DNA of 64,000 bases from Pleodorina starrii (GCA_030267565.1 BRXU01000070.1:62001-126000), one strand, 5' to 3'; counted from the stretch's first letter, positions 24,440 through 36,677 are shown. Program-made: numbers and translations. Notes: generated by a model from the letters alone, not told the origin.

Positions 24440-27400
24440 GAGGCAGGATCCACCGCCGTCAGCGCCGCATTCGCTGCCGTGTCGGGGGCGGCGGCGGCGG
24501 CGGCGGCGGTCTCGGGCGCAGTGTCGAAGCGCAGCATGCAGCGATGGCACGCGGCCGGCGGCGCCGCCGCCAGCGCTGCCGTACGGCGACGCGGCGCGGC
24601 GGTGGATTATGAGGAGGAGGGGTTCATGCCCATGCTGACCCGGGGTGGGTCCTCCGCGGCCTTTGTGCAACGACCCGTGATCGGGCCGGCGGCGTCGGGT
24701 AGCCTGGGCGCCGCCGCCGCCGGTGCCGCCGCCGCCGCCGCCACAGTGGCGGCGTCAACGGCGATGCCGTTTGACGGCGGAAGGTTTGCTGCAGCGGCGG
24801 AAGCTCCCAGGGGCAGCGGAGCCGACGGCGCTGGTGCGGCGGCCGCCGGGGCTGGCCTGACTGATGATGGCGGTGACGGCGCCGTCGCCGCCGCGCTTGT
24901 CGTACAACAACAGCCACTGGAGCTGTTGCCGCCATCGCCCAGCGGACGGGAGCCCTGGCGGCAAAGCTTCAGTGAGGGCAGACTGAGGATGACGAGGATG
25001 GCGCCCGGCGGCGCCGCCAGCTGCCGCTTCACCGCCGTCAGCGTGGTGGGGCTGGCGGCGGCGGCGGATGTGGCCGAGACGGCGACGGTGACATTGAAGG
25101 CGGCGGCGACGAAGGCGGCGGCGGCGGAGGCGGCGGAGGCGGCGTCGTTCTCTGCGGATGCTGCGGAGGCGGCCTCTGCGGAGCCGGAGCGGCGGCGGGA
25201 GGTAGCGGTGGCGGCGGTGGGCGAGTGGACTGCGGAGGGAGCCAGCGCAGCCCCAGTGGTGGCGGCGGCGGACACGGCGGCAGCAGCAGCAGCAGCAGCA
25301 GGAGCAGCTGGCACTGGGGCTGCGATGGCGACTGAAGCAGCAGCACCAACACCAACACCAGTGCCGGTAGCAGCAGCAGCAGCAGCACCAGTGCCGGTAG
25401 GAGCACCAGGCCCGACGTGTCTGCCGTCCGATGTATCAGTGCCAGCTGAGTCCTGGCGGTCGGCCGCCTCGGTGCTGCCCTGGACGACCCACGGGTCACT
25501 GGAGGCACCGGGCGGCGCAGCGGTTTCGTCGTCGCCCGGCGGCGCCGCCCGGTGCCTGCGGGCGCCAGCCGTGCCGTACGCCAATCCCTGCTGGGAGGTC
25601 TACAGTTGTACGGCAGTCAGCTCGAAGGGATTGTACGGCAGCGTGAGCGAGGGGCAGGTTGATCTGGAGGGCCTGGCGGCGGCGGGCGGCAAGGCCTCTT
25701 CGAGCCTGGACGTCTTTCTGGGAGCAACAGGTGGGGGGCGGTGCCCGGTGAGGGTGGGCCTTGCTGCGGAAAACGCTGACCTTACTGGCTTTCGGACTGC
25801 CGGGCTATCTGGCTGTCGGGCTTTCGGGCTACTTTGATTTCTGGTTCCATCGAAAGGGTCATCGAAGGGCGGTCTTTGGGTACTCCAGGGGGGGGGTGCA
25901 GGTGCGTTGATGCGTTGTCGAGGGCTCCCGGTGTCCATTGACTCCCGGCTCCCTGCCAAGTCGCCACCCCGCCCCAGGTTCCCCCTCAAGCTTCACGCCC
26001 CTCAGCACAAGTGCACAACCCGCCTGCTGGGAGCCCTCACAAGCCCCCGCACCCCCTGCCAATCACCCCCCGCACGAAACCTCTCCCACAGCAGCCCCCG
26101 CCTCCGCCGCCGACCCACTCGGCCACGCGCCGCCGAGCCAGGCCGCCAGTACGACAAGCGGCCGCAGCTCCAGAGCCTCCCCCGTTGACGCGCTCGCGAG
26201 CCCGCGGTGCACCGCCGCCGCCGCCGCCGCTGACACCGCCGCCGCTGGCATCGCCGCCGACGCCTTCCCCTTGCTGCGGGCGGGCCCGTCGGAGCGCTCC
26301 CAGCTCGGCGTTTCTTTGACCCTTGCCCTGACCCTGGCCCCAGCCACCCACACCTCACTCGCGCGGAGCATCCGCTCCCAGAGCGAGAACGGCTGCGGCT
26401 GCATTCGCATCGGCGGCGCCAGCAGCAGCGGCAGCGGCTTGGCCAACGCCCGCGGCGGCGGAACCACCAGCAGCGGCGTTCACGGCGGCGGCGGCGGCGG
26501 CGACGGCGGCGTCGCGGCCCGACTGGCCGGCTTTTGTGACCCTGTATCCCGACTCAACTACAACGCAGTGGCACCGACGGCCGCGGCAGCGAGCGCTCCT
26601 GGCGCTCATGCGCCGCCGCCGCCGCCGACGGCGGCGGCGGCGGTCGCGGCCGTTGCTGTGGCTGCCGGTTCTGCTAGGGCTTCCTCTGCTGCTGATGTCG
26701 GTGCATGGACGATAACCCCGAAGGCGGCAACAGCGGCGGCGTCGGCGGCAGCGGGACCTGGCGGCCTGGGTGCGAGGGCGATGACGGCCGGTGCCGCCGG
26801 CGACATGTGTTTCTGCTGGTCTGCGGGTCCTTGCTCCGAAACCGCCGCCGGCGCGGGGGTGACCCTGGTGACCAGCCTGAACCCTGGCCGGGCCGCGATG
26901 CCGTACCCCGTCCGCTCCCTCAACCCGGAGCCCGTCGGACCCCGCGCCGGGGCTTCCAGCGCCGCTGTTGCCGTACGGCCGCTGGATCTGATACGAGCCA
27001 GCGGCGACGGCGACGGCGGCGGCGGCGGTGGCCTTGAGACGGGGGAGGTGCCGGGGTCTGCTGGCGGCGGCGGCGGCTGCCTGGATTCGGAGCTTCGGGC
27101 AGGCGATGGCCCCAGTAGTGACATCCTAGCAGCTAGCAGCGCCCTCCCTCCCTGGCGCGAAGCGGGCGGCAGGGGAGCGGAGGGCGGCGGGAGCAGTGCA
27201 GATGCGGCCAACGGGCGAAGCAACCGCGGCGGCGGCGGCGGTGGCGGCGGCGCCTCCGCGTGGGGCTCCCTGGCTCCAAGCTCCTGCGTCAGCGGCGGCA
27301 GCCTCGGTGGCGGCGGCGTTGGGACGTACGGCAGGGCGCAGCCATGGCTTGGTACGGCCGATGTCGTACGGTCTAACCTCCGCGCCGTCACCTTCACCGC

Positions 27401-30400
27401 CGGCGCCGCGACGTCGCCGCTGTCGGGGCGGCGGTCGGGCCTGGCCGCGTCGCCGGCGGCGTCGCCGCTGCTATCAACGGCGCCGTCGGTGGAGCCGCTG
27501 GCGTCGGCGGCGGCGGCGCTGCCGCCGCGTCCCAGCCTGGGCAGCCGGCCCGTCCGCACCCTAACGGCGACCATGCTCGTCAACGCCGGCGGAGGTGGCC
27601 GCGGCGGCGGCGGTTGCCGCGGCGGCAGCGGCGCTGGCTTTGGGCATTACGATGATTATTTCGCCAGGAACGCCGGCGGCGTCGCCGCGCCCCTATCCTG
27701 CAGCCAGATCCCCACCTCTTCCGGCCGCCGCGTCTGGCGTCTGCCTTCATCCTCTCGCGGCGAGCTTAGCCTCGCGGAAGCCGACGGAAGCAGTTCAGGC
27801 GCCGGCGGCGGCGCTGGCGGCGGCGGCGGCGGCGGCAGTGCTCGCTGCGCGCTACGGCGGCCCAGCGCGGGCCCCCTGGAGCACCGTCAGCGCCTGCAGC
27901 GGCTGATTCGGGGGCTGAGCACCACCGGCTTCCTCCGCGGCGGCGGCGGCGGCGGCGGTGCCGGCGGCGGCGGCGACGGCGACGGCACGATGTCGAGCGC
28001 GATGTCGGAAGCGCTGTCACGGTCTCTGGCGGACCTCCTCAGCAAGCCGCCGTCGGGCCTGGAGTACGGCAATGGCAGCGGCGGCGGCGGCGGCGGCGAC
28101 ATCGAGGCCGACGGCGGCGAAGACGGTCCGGCGGCCATCACGCTGGGGTCCGCGGCGATGATGCTGGAGACGTTGGTGGATGGTGGGAACACAGGCGGCA
28201 GGTGCGCCTTCCCGGAGCTCGGAGTGACGGTGTCGGCGCCGCCTCCGCGGGCCCACGAGCTTTATCCGCAGCCGGCGGAACCTCTGTGGGTGCCGGGGCT
28301 GCAGAGCGACACCGCCGCGGTGCGCCGCGGCGGCGTTCCGATGTCGACCGACCCGTGGGTCACGATCGCCGCTGCGGCGGCGGCCGCCGCCGCAGCAGCG
28401 ATGGCAGGGACAGCTCTGTCGGCGGCGGCGGCGGCGGCGGCTGGTGCGGGCGCGGGCCAGTGGCACGAGGTTTCGGTGCGCGCGTGTGCCGACCCGCTGG
28501 GTTCGGAGCCGGTGCTGCTGGTGGTGCAAACCGACGTGACACGCAAAGTGGGTTTTCATCTCCTCCATCATTAAGGGGGGGGGGAACGGAGGGGGGGTGC
28601 AATGTAATGGTGAAATGGGCTGGGATATCTAGGGTGCAAGGGGGTAGCTGCATCTGTGGGGGGCCGGGGCGGCGGGTATGGAAACGTAGGAGCCAAGGGG
28701 GGTCTGTTCCCGTATGATTCGGGTTATTGCGGTCAGCGGTTGGGGAAGCTCTCTGCCTGGCTGGCTAGCTGGGGGGACAGGGAAAAGGCACCAACTGCTG
28801 GCACTAGTCGGCACTAGTCGGGTTTTCCTCACAGTGTGACAGAGTGTTAGGCCCTTTTGTGTCTGCGTGTGTGTGTTGGCGGGGAGCGGGGGGCGAAGTA
28901 CATATGGGTGGCAGCATCGATACGATTTCGGGACATTGGGGGGCTTAAGGAGGCTTAAGGAGGGACATGGGGGAGCGGGTGTCGAGGGTGAGTGAGCTCC
29001 AGGGGGTGGTCGCCCACTTGCCGATACGTCACCGCCCTTTCGCACCCCGGCCGACCCGTGGGTCACCCCATTGCCCCGCACCCCAATCCCTCCATCGGCG
29101 CACTGCACTCTTAAACTCTCTCAGTTCCAATCTCCCAATCACAATCCCAATCTCCCAATCACAATCCCGATCTCCCTCCCTCTCCCCATTGACGCACGCA
29201 GGTGGAGGCGGAGGCGGCTCTGGTGGAGGTGCTGGAGGCGGAACACCGGCTGCTGGCCGACATCTTCCCAAGACATGTCGTACAACACCTGACGCAGCAC
29301 CGCTGGCAGCAGGCGCAGCTGGAAAAAGGGGCCGGAGGGTCCGAAGGAGCAGCCATTGGCGGCGGCGGCGGTGGCGATCGCGGCGGTGGGCGCGCCGGCG
29401 GGGAGGGTGGAGGCTGTCCCTCGGGCTTGGGCCTTATGCGCCATGTGCCGGTGAGTGAGTGAATGGGTGAGTGAGTGAGGATGACCCGTGGGTCTGCTTG
29501 CATTGGGCGGGTTCGTCGAGGAGGGGCGGGCGGTTCGGCGGTTAGCGACCCAACCACTTGAGGGCCCCTTGAGAGGGCATCTTGTGTGCGTCGACGAGAG
29601 CCAGCCGCATCGTTGATTCGTAAGTTCGTTACCGGCCGGCAACGATAAAAACGGACACTCTTGGAGCCCGATGCGCGGTCGCTCACCCAAATATATATTA
29701 TACGGGCCAAGTACTAAAACGAGAACAAAACGACGTCTGCTCCCGTCATTTTCTTCCCGTCGTTTCCTCTTTCCCTAAAACCCTGAAACCCAAACAAAGG
29801 ATCCTTTGGAGCTGGCGACCTCGCACGAGTGCATCACGGTGCTGTTCGCAGGTACGGAAAGCGGTTGGTGGTTGGATCGGGTCGGTTGCAGCTTCATGGT
29901 TGGTTGGGACGTTGGTCCTTCAGTCCTTCATGGGCGTCGCTGGGCATTCGAGGGTAGCAGGGCCAGAACAAGCAGAGCCCTTGAAAGCTCTAAACCCTAA
30001 AACCCTAAAACCACCTAAAACCAACCCAAAAACCCCCCAGACATCAAGGGTTTCACGGAGATGTCCAAGCAGGTGGCTCCCCCGGAGGTCATGTCCTTTC
30101 TGAACCAGCTCTTTACTCTGTTTGACAGGTGGGTGCGGGGGACATATGGGACATATGGGATGTGGGAGGTGGGGGGGTTCGTGGCTGGACAAGTGGCTGG
30201 GCATGGAGCCGGAAGATGGGTGGAAGGCGGGGAGGAGGGGTCGTAATCAACAGCGGGTGAAGCGCGGATGACTCACCGGCTTCGTGCCCTGTCCTCTCTG
30301 ACAAGTGGCCAAGGACCTCCACCTCCACCCCTCCCCTTCCGCCCCCCCGCCGCGTACCCACGTATTCACATGTGTCGTACATGTGTCGTACATACACATA

Positions 30401-33400
30401 CACACACGCAGCCTCACGGACGTGTTCGGCGTGTACAAGGTCGAGACCATTGGCGATTGCTACATGGTGGCCGGAGGCCTGGTGGCGACCGACGGAGGTG
30501 GTGGCGGCGGTGGCGGCGGCGGTGGCGGTGGCGGCGGAGGTGGCGGCGGAGGTGGCGGCGGCGGAGGTGGCGTGGCGGTGCGGCGGCCTGGCGACGGAGT
30601 GGATCCGCTGCATGCGATGCGGGTGGTGGGCTTTGGTAGGGAGATGCTCCGAAAGGCGGTGCGGGTGCGGATGCCCGGCAGCGGACAACCGGTGCAGGTG
30701 AGCTGGGGATGGGGGGGGGAGGGGAGGGGAGCGGAGAGGTTTTAAGTAGTGTGTGTATTGGGGTGGGGTGGGGGAAGTGGGGGGAGCGGGGGCGGGGCGA
30801 GTGGGAAGCGGAGGGCCTTCATGCGTGTGGGCCTTATTGCTAGAGGGGGCCACAGAACAGAGCAAAGGAGAGCAAAAGGTGGGGAGGTTTGTTCCCTGGG
30901 GGAGAGAGTGGAGCATGGCGGCAAAAGCTCAGTCCGGCAGATGCCCAACCCACCCACCCTCCTTCAGCGATATAGGAGCAAAAAGACAGCAAAATGCAAA
31001 AGTGCGATGCTGAGGTGTGTGGGTTTTAGGGGTTTGCTGTCAAGGGCTGATCCGGTGCGGGGTTGGCTCTGCCCTGTTGCCAGGAAGCATAACGATCACT
31101 CACGCCACTCAACGAACGCTGTGCGTGCTTGCGAGGCAAATGCGACGGTGGCGGTGAGACCCACCTGCGATTAAAGAAGCAGTCGCAGTCAAGAACGGAT
31201 CCGATGAATCGTGCCTTGCCGTGCTGTGCCGTGCTGTGCTCTGCTCTGCTGCACTGCGCTGTGCTGTGCAGCTGCGTATCGGTATCCACAGCGGCGCCGC
31301 CACCAGCGGAGTGGTGGGGCAGAAGATGCCGAGATTCTGCCTCTTCGGTGGGTTGGGGTTTTAGGGTTTTAAGGTCTTAGAAATTTAGGTTTTTAGGGTT
31401 TGAAGTTGGATTGGCAAACTAGCCGACTAAGCCTATTGATCATCTAGATAGATAAGGGACATCTCCCCCTTGGACTGGACTGTCGGGAGGAGGGCAATCG
31501 GACGCCGACTCTCCGGCAGCGAGTTGCCGGTACGATCCGGCTCGTGGGCAATACCCTCAAACCTGGGAGTTTGGGGCGCCTATGGATCCCGAGCGGTGTG
31601 GTCTCTCGGTGCCCGATGGTGTCCGATGTCTACTGCCGTCTGCTGCCGTCTGTTGCTGTTGTCCGCTGCTGCCGTCTGCTGACCTGCTGACCTGCTGACC
31701 TCTGCTGTCCGATGGCCTCTGTCACAGGAGACACCGTCAACACTGCGAGCCGAATGGTGGGGTTTGCGTGTGTGGGGGGGAGTGTGGGTGTTGTAGGTGG
31801 GTGTGTGGGTGTTGTAGATGGCCCCCCCTGGACCCTTGGGTTGATGTCTCGGTGTCCCACTTCCCGAAACCCAGTGTGTGGTGTGGCCAGTGTTTGGTAG
31901 AGCGAGAGGGGGGGAGTCCGCCGCACCTGACTAATACCGTACACGCGATTGAGTACGATTCATTGAATGGATTCAGCAGGGCCCCAGGGCAGGACGGAGC
32001 AGACCCGAAAACCCCCCTCTCAACCGACCCGCCCCCCTCCCACTCCGCGCCATCCCGTCCCGCAGGAGAGTACGGGCCAGCCGGGTGCCGTACACATCTC
32101 CGCGGCCACGCGTGCGCTGCTTCCGGTTTCGGAGGACCGTCAGGGCGGCTGGGCACCCAGTGGCGGTGTGGAGGTCAAGGGCAAGGGGCGCATGGTGGGG
32201 CATTTGGCTGGGGGTGGGACCTGGGGGTGGGGCATGTGGGTTGGGGCCTGGGGTGGGGGTGAGGGGGCCACCCGGTGGGGGGGAATGGGTTGGGCCCTCA
32301 CCCTTCAAACCCTTCAAACCCTAAAACCCTGATCGTCAGCGCGGGCTCTTGCCCGAATTTCTTCTTGTCCGATCGACGTGCACGTGAATATGGACCTAGA
32401 CAATTGTGAAAATAAGGACGTGCTGGGAGGGAGGGAGGGGGGAGGGTTGCGCGGCACGGTGCGTGACCCCCCCGGGGAGCGGGGAGCGGGGAGCGGGGAG
32501 CGGGGAGCGGGGAGCGGGGAGCGGGGAGCGGGGAGCGAGCCCGCCGCCTCTGAAAACGAGAGCACCGACCTGCCCCGACCCAGCCGCATCGCTTACCAAC
32601 CAACGAACACATCCCTCATCCCCCTCGTTCCCTCCTCCATTGTCTCTCCCCTCACCCCTCACCCCCCACCCCCCACCCCCCACCCCCCACCCCCCACCCC
32701 CCACCCACACACACCCGCACCCGCAGGACACCTTCCTGTGGCGGCCCAAGTCCGCCGCCACCGCCGCCGCCGCCGCCGCTGGTGTTGCGGGCCCCCTTCC
32801 CCCCGCCCTCCCCCCGCGGGACCAACGCCGCCGCTGCAACGTCGCAGTGGGCCCCAGCAGAGTCGGACGGAGCCCTTCCGCCACCACCACCTTCCCCTCC
32901 CTCCCCCCGAAGCCCCCCGCCTCCGTCCGTTGCCCTCCCTGGCTCCCTGGCGGCGGCGGGACTTCCGGGTCACATCCCGCCGCCGCCGCCACCGCCGCCG
33001 CCGCCGCGTGGGCCGTGTCAGCGGAAGCAGCAGCAGCTGCCGCTGGCAGTGCCGCTGGCAGTGGCGACGGTGGCGGCGTCAGCGGCATGGCTGCCGCCGC
33101 TGCACGAAACTGTACGGCGGCCGGCGGTGGCGACGGCGGCGCCGCCGCCGCCTTCGCCGCCGGCACCCCCCGTTCGTCGGCGGAGGCGTCCACTTGCTGC
33201 TGTACGGACGCCGGGGCGCTCCTCTCCACGGGGGCCATAACCACCGCCGCCACGAACGCCACCACCACCACCATCATGACCACCACCATGACCACCACCA
33301 CAAGCGCTACAGTCATCGCCGCCACACAGCACCCCACCAACATCACCACCTCCGCCACCGGGGGCAGCCGGGCGCCGTCCACCCGCTTCTCCCGGCCGCC

Positions 33401-33416
33401 CGGCTCCTGTGAATAA
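20649..33416 (+). CDS. PAS-domain guanylyl cyclase (class III nucleotide cyclase)
   Basis: Makes cGMP from GTP by prediction. Exons: 20649-21062, 21469-21542, 22008-22125, 22680-22954, 23201-23576, 24152-25730, 25978-28547, 29202-29450, 29800-29851, 30041-30128, 30412-30697, 31272-31347, 31728-31756, 32066-32194, 32727-33416; all joins keep phase, about 2,334 residues from this ATG. Order: two PAS-like modules, a helical linker ([19 protein letters not shown]), the class III catalytic domain and a ~230-residue low-complexity tail. Catalytic landmarks: metal Asp in VLFADIKGFT and in ETIGDCY, guanine-type Glu (VETIGD) and Cys (FCLFGD), transition-state Asn and Arg in NTASRM. No membrane helix or signal peptide is evident, so it is probably cytosolic or peripheral. 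It is divergently transcribed from the PDE. The N-terminus is uncertain: an in-frame extension upstream is possible. Confidence 0.85.
21713..21830. repeat. 19-bp tandem repeat (about 6 copies)
   Basis: Unit CTTCCGACACGGCAGCACA with scattered substitutions, in cyclase intron 2. Confidence 0.85.
22680..28547 (+). other. Second PAS domain split by a giant low-complexity insertion
   Basis: The PAS N-terminal half reads [27 protein letters not shown] and then [16 protein letters not shown] (exons 22680-22954, 23201-23576). The C-terminal half, [18 protein letters not shown] and [11 protein letters not shown], lies at about 28460-28547. Between them exons 24152-25730 and 25978-28547 encode more than 1,300 residues made mostly of Ala, Gly, Ser and Pro runs with no domain I recognise. 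Reading phase is kept throughout. Confidence 0.7.
23955..24120. repeat. 10-bp tandem repeat (GCAGAGAGGG)n
   Basis: About 16 copies of a polypurine decamer in the cyclase intron just before the large exon at 24152. Confidence 0.9.
29992..30024. repeat. Interstitial telomere-like tract
   Basis: Runs of CCCTAAAA with a degenerate continuation, in the cyclase intron between the VLFA and DIKGFT exons, a few bases from the acceptor. Confidence 0.8.
31354..31372. repeat. Interstitial telomere-like tract
   Basis: GGGTTTTAGGGTTTTAAGG directly downstream of the donor of the FCLFG exon. Confidence 0.75.
32476..32536. repeat. (GAGCGGGG)n array
   Basis: Seven to eight octamers in the last cyclase intron, G-quadruplex prone. 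Confidence 0.9.
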
Positions 33417-33804
33417 GGACAGCAAACGACAGGGCAGGATCAGGATCAGGATCAGGATCAGGATCAGGAGTAGGATCAGGAGTAGGATCAGGACATGAGA
33501 CGATTGGGAACGAGATGAGCGGGCAGGAGATCCCACCCACGTGGTGCCGTACGCATGTGATGAGTGGGACGAGCGCTGACTCAAGCCAAGTTCAGGGTTT
33601 CACGTGTGGGTACGGAGGAAGTCCACACGTGATGCCAGGACCAGGATCAGGATTGGGATCAGGATCGGGATCAGGATCGAGATCAGGATCAGTGGCGGCG
33701 CCGCACCGCATCGCAGCAGCAGCAGCAGCCCGTCGAGTGAGGCGGCGCCATTGCGCTTGGGCCCCTGCGCAGCGGCCGATGCGGTGCGGTATCTGATGCG
33801 CGCG

Positions 33805-33839
<35 letters not shown>

Positions 33840-33923
33840 ATGAATGCACTTCATGTGTGTCGGAGAAGAGGAGGGAAGGAAAGGGAAGGGAAGGGAAGAG
33901 AAATGTGTGTGCCGTACTGGCTA

Positions 33924-33928
33924 TGTAA
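33924..33928 (+). promoter_or_regulatory. Candidate polyadenylation signal of the cyclase gene
   Basis: TGTAA, the green-algal equivalent of AATAAA, about 510 nt after the stop codon and the first clear copy downstream. The site is inferred from the known algal consensus, with no transcript evidence. Confidence 0.5.
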
Positions 33929-34169
33929 CCCACACAGCGGTTGTCGAGAGGGTGTTGAGAGATGGAGGGCGGAAGTGGTGGGGTTGGATTGAGGGTGCAG
34001 CGGTTGAGTGTGTTAATAAAGGAAGGTTAGGCCCAGGTGTCATGTTGTGTGGTCTGGTGTGGTGTTGTGTGGTCTGGTGTGGTGTGGTGTGATCTGGTGT
34101 GTGGTGTGGTGTGGTGTGGTGTGGTGTGGTGTGGTGTGGTGTGGCTTGTGCGCGTTGGGCTTAATTGTT

Positions 34170-34490
34170 GAGTACCCATGCCGGCGGCGCGAGTCGGCTT
34201 TATTGTTGAGTATGTACCCATGCCGGCGGCGCGAGTCAGCTTTATTGTTGAGTACGTACCCATGCCGGCGGCGCGAGTCGGCTTTATTGTTGAGTACGTA
34301 CCCATGCCGGCGGCGCGAGTCAGCTTTATTGTTGAGTACGTACCCATGCCGGCGGCGCGAGTCGGCTTTATTGTTGAGTACGTACCCATGCCGGCGGCGC
34401 GAGTCAGCTTTATTGTTGAGTACGTACCCATGCCGGCGGCGCGAGTCAGCTTTATTGTTGAGTACGTACCCATGCCGGCGGCGCGAGTCA
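34170..34490. repeat. 42-bp tandem array, about 8 copies
   Basis: The unit begins GAGTACGTACCCATGCCGGC and ends in TTTATTGTT. Copies alternate between GTCGG and GTCAG at one site, which suggests growth by duplication of two-unit blocks, and the first copy lacks four bases. Because 42 is a multiple of three, several frames on both strands stay open and encode 14-residue repeats. Their regularity reflects the array and is no proof of a protein. Confidence 0.95.
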
Positions 34491-36677
34491 GTCAGAGTAT
34501 TCTGCCCATCTTGAGCGAACAGTTCTATCGCCACCACATATGCCATATGCTGAGGGGCCAAGAGGCCGAGAGACAATAAAGCAACGGGCGGGAAAGGAGG
34601 AAAACAGCGGCTTCACTTGCATGCCGGGGTAGTTCTATGGCGGCGCTGGAAGTCCTGTATCCCGGGATTCCGACCCACGGGTCATATCGATGAGGCCATC
34701 CGCCGCGCATGTGTGTCCATACAAGAGGGCAGTTGTACGGAGTACGGAGTGGAGGTGTCGCTCGCATCGTGATTTGGGCATTCGGAGGGTTTTAGGGTTT
34801 CTATGTATGCGTGTGTGCGTCTGTGTGTCTGACTGCAACCGGGGTGCGATGCGCGCGGTGAGTGGTGTGGTGTGATGTGTGCGGTGTGCGTGGTGTGGGT
34901 TCTCGCCCTTCACCGCCGCCGCCGCGGGCGTGGGGGCGGTTGTGGCCCCCTTTTCCCTTTCCCCTGCTTCATGAACCTATATATGTGTGGGTGGGTGCTC
35001 CTGGTGACCAAACAAGCTCTCGATTGAACCAACAGCACATTCGTTTGCAGCAGCATCGACATCGCCCATCAGATGTCAACTCAGATGCCCAATCCGACCA
35101 CACTGGGGGAGGAAGATTGGCCGCCGCGTCCGTCCGTCCGTCCGTGGCGTATCCGGCTGACGATGACGATGACGTCATGCTGCTGCTGCTGCTGGTCTCG
35201 GATGCTGCCGTACTTCAAGATGCGAACAACAACCAAACGCGGACAGCGAAGGCCCCTAAGGCAACAATACGCGCGGCCGTGTTCTTGGCTGATAATATGA
35301 CTCAAAAGGTGATAAACCTCTGCTCTGCTCTGCTCTGCAGGCTCCCGGCCATGCCGGCACTGCGCCGGGGGAGACGGGGAACGGGAGAACCATTGCCCGC
35401 CCTCTCCCCGCCCCTGATGTGGCACCCCACCATCGGGGCTGCGGTATACGGCCCCTAGCTAAAGCCCAGAGCGAGAGAGCGAGAGGCAGTGGGTGAAGCA
35501 GCGGGTCGGCGTGACTCCCGAAAGCAGCATACATCACGCGCAACCACATTGCCTGACCGCCGTACTCCCGGTATCTAAAGAGAAGTTCAATGGCAGGTCC
35601 TTGTTATCTGAATTGTGGCTTGCGTGCGGCCAGGGTCCCCGACGGGAGCCGTGCCATCTTGCAAGGGTCGATGTGAAACATCTAAGACAACCTGTGGGGC
35701 TTGACATGCACGTTGGAGCCTTTCCCCCCTTGATTGCGAATCGTCCTCGCGAGCCAAGCAGATATGGCTCCGGAGGTGGGCGTATGTCGATCCCCAGAGG
35801 TGGGCGTATGTTACACCATGCCAGGCCCGAGCAGCCCGCGCCCTCCTGCGCCCTTGCCGGTCGGAGTTAATCCTTTGCCCCGCAGATGACCATGTAGATT
35901 GTAGAATCCAATGGTTGCGATACAGCTTCAAAGCGCAGAAAGCTTTGGAAGGCGTCTTCTCGGGTCGCAAGGTGGACACATTTCGGAGTCGGCGTCCGGG
36001 CAAAAATACATGTGGCGCTTGAACCATAAAGTGGGCGTGGAAATAATAGTGTTCATAACAGTCAAAGAAACAGTAACAGTGTGCTCATTAGAGTGTCCCC
36101 CGCGCGTCTCGTTCTGATCCGGAAGCGAACGAGAAGTACCGGTAGCTACCCGTGCGTATGCTTGCAGCGACCGGCAACGCAATACTTCTCACTCTTAGGT
36201 TTCGGCAAGAACTCTGTTAACATTTTTTTTTGGTGTTGCTTGATGTTGCTCGCCCGCTGAAAGTGAGGGTTGCTAACACGTCGACGTGGAAGTTATTAGC
36301 GCAAGCGGATCCGCCTATGCGGCCATCAACAGCGAAGCGGCATAGCAAAATAGCAAGTTATTGATAAGTTTATCATTAGCGCTTGCAGTACGAGTACAGG
36401 GAGGCCGACTCCATCCAAATTTCAAGTCAACCGCAGTGTGGCCTAGATGGCTAGTACTACAATGGGAAGCTTCCGCTTGGACGAGCTCACGGCATACCGG
36501 CGAACCGGTACTTGAGCTTTGAGCCATCGTCCAATTGTAATGCCAGAGTATGCCGGCAAAGGGCACAGAACTGCACAGAAACTGTGAACATCTCAGGATA
36601 CCCGGTGCTGTTTGAGTGATCCTTTCATCTCGGCCCCCGCAAATGTCCTGGTTGTCGCCTTTTACTCATGGGTTATT

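Larger units (their letters stand above)
29202..32760 (+). other. Guanylyl cyclase catalytic domain and preceding signalling helix
   Basis: Eight exons. They carry the helix [16 protein letters not shown], beta1 [15 protein letters not shown], the GDCY hairpin, a Gly-rich loop expanded to ~35 glycines by GGT/GGC triplets at 30490-30575, [33 protein letters not shown], and a terminal GKGRMDTFLW. The exon with the Asn/Arg pair is only 29 nt. All residues needed for metal binding and catalysis are present. Confidence 0.85.
33417..36677. other. Cyclase 3' flank and intergenic region
   Basis: No recognised gene. It holds GGATCA-type hexamer arrays (33438-33495 and 33640-33692), a GT run (33809-33838), a GTGGT array (34047-34143), the 42-bp tandem array, and a GC-poorer part from about 35500. 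An open frame with a run of Asp and Leu at 34862-35458 has no family signature, and the overlapping frames at 35490-36030 on both strands are equally anonymous. Confidence 0.5.

Noticed and set aside
32396..33382. Minus-strand open frame with long Val/Met/Ala hydrophobic stretches that looks like membrane helices
   Set aside because: It is antisense to the last cyclase exon; the hydrophobicity is the complement of ACC/ACG/GCC triplet runs, and the plus frame joins in phase to GKGRM-DTFLW.
34178..34579. Protein made of 14-residue repeats
   Set aside because: The 42-bp array keeps several frames open on both strands equally, and no splice or start context singles one out.
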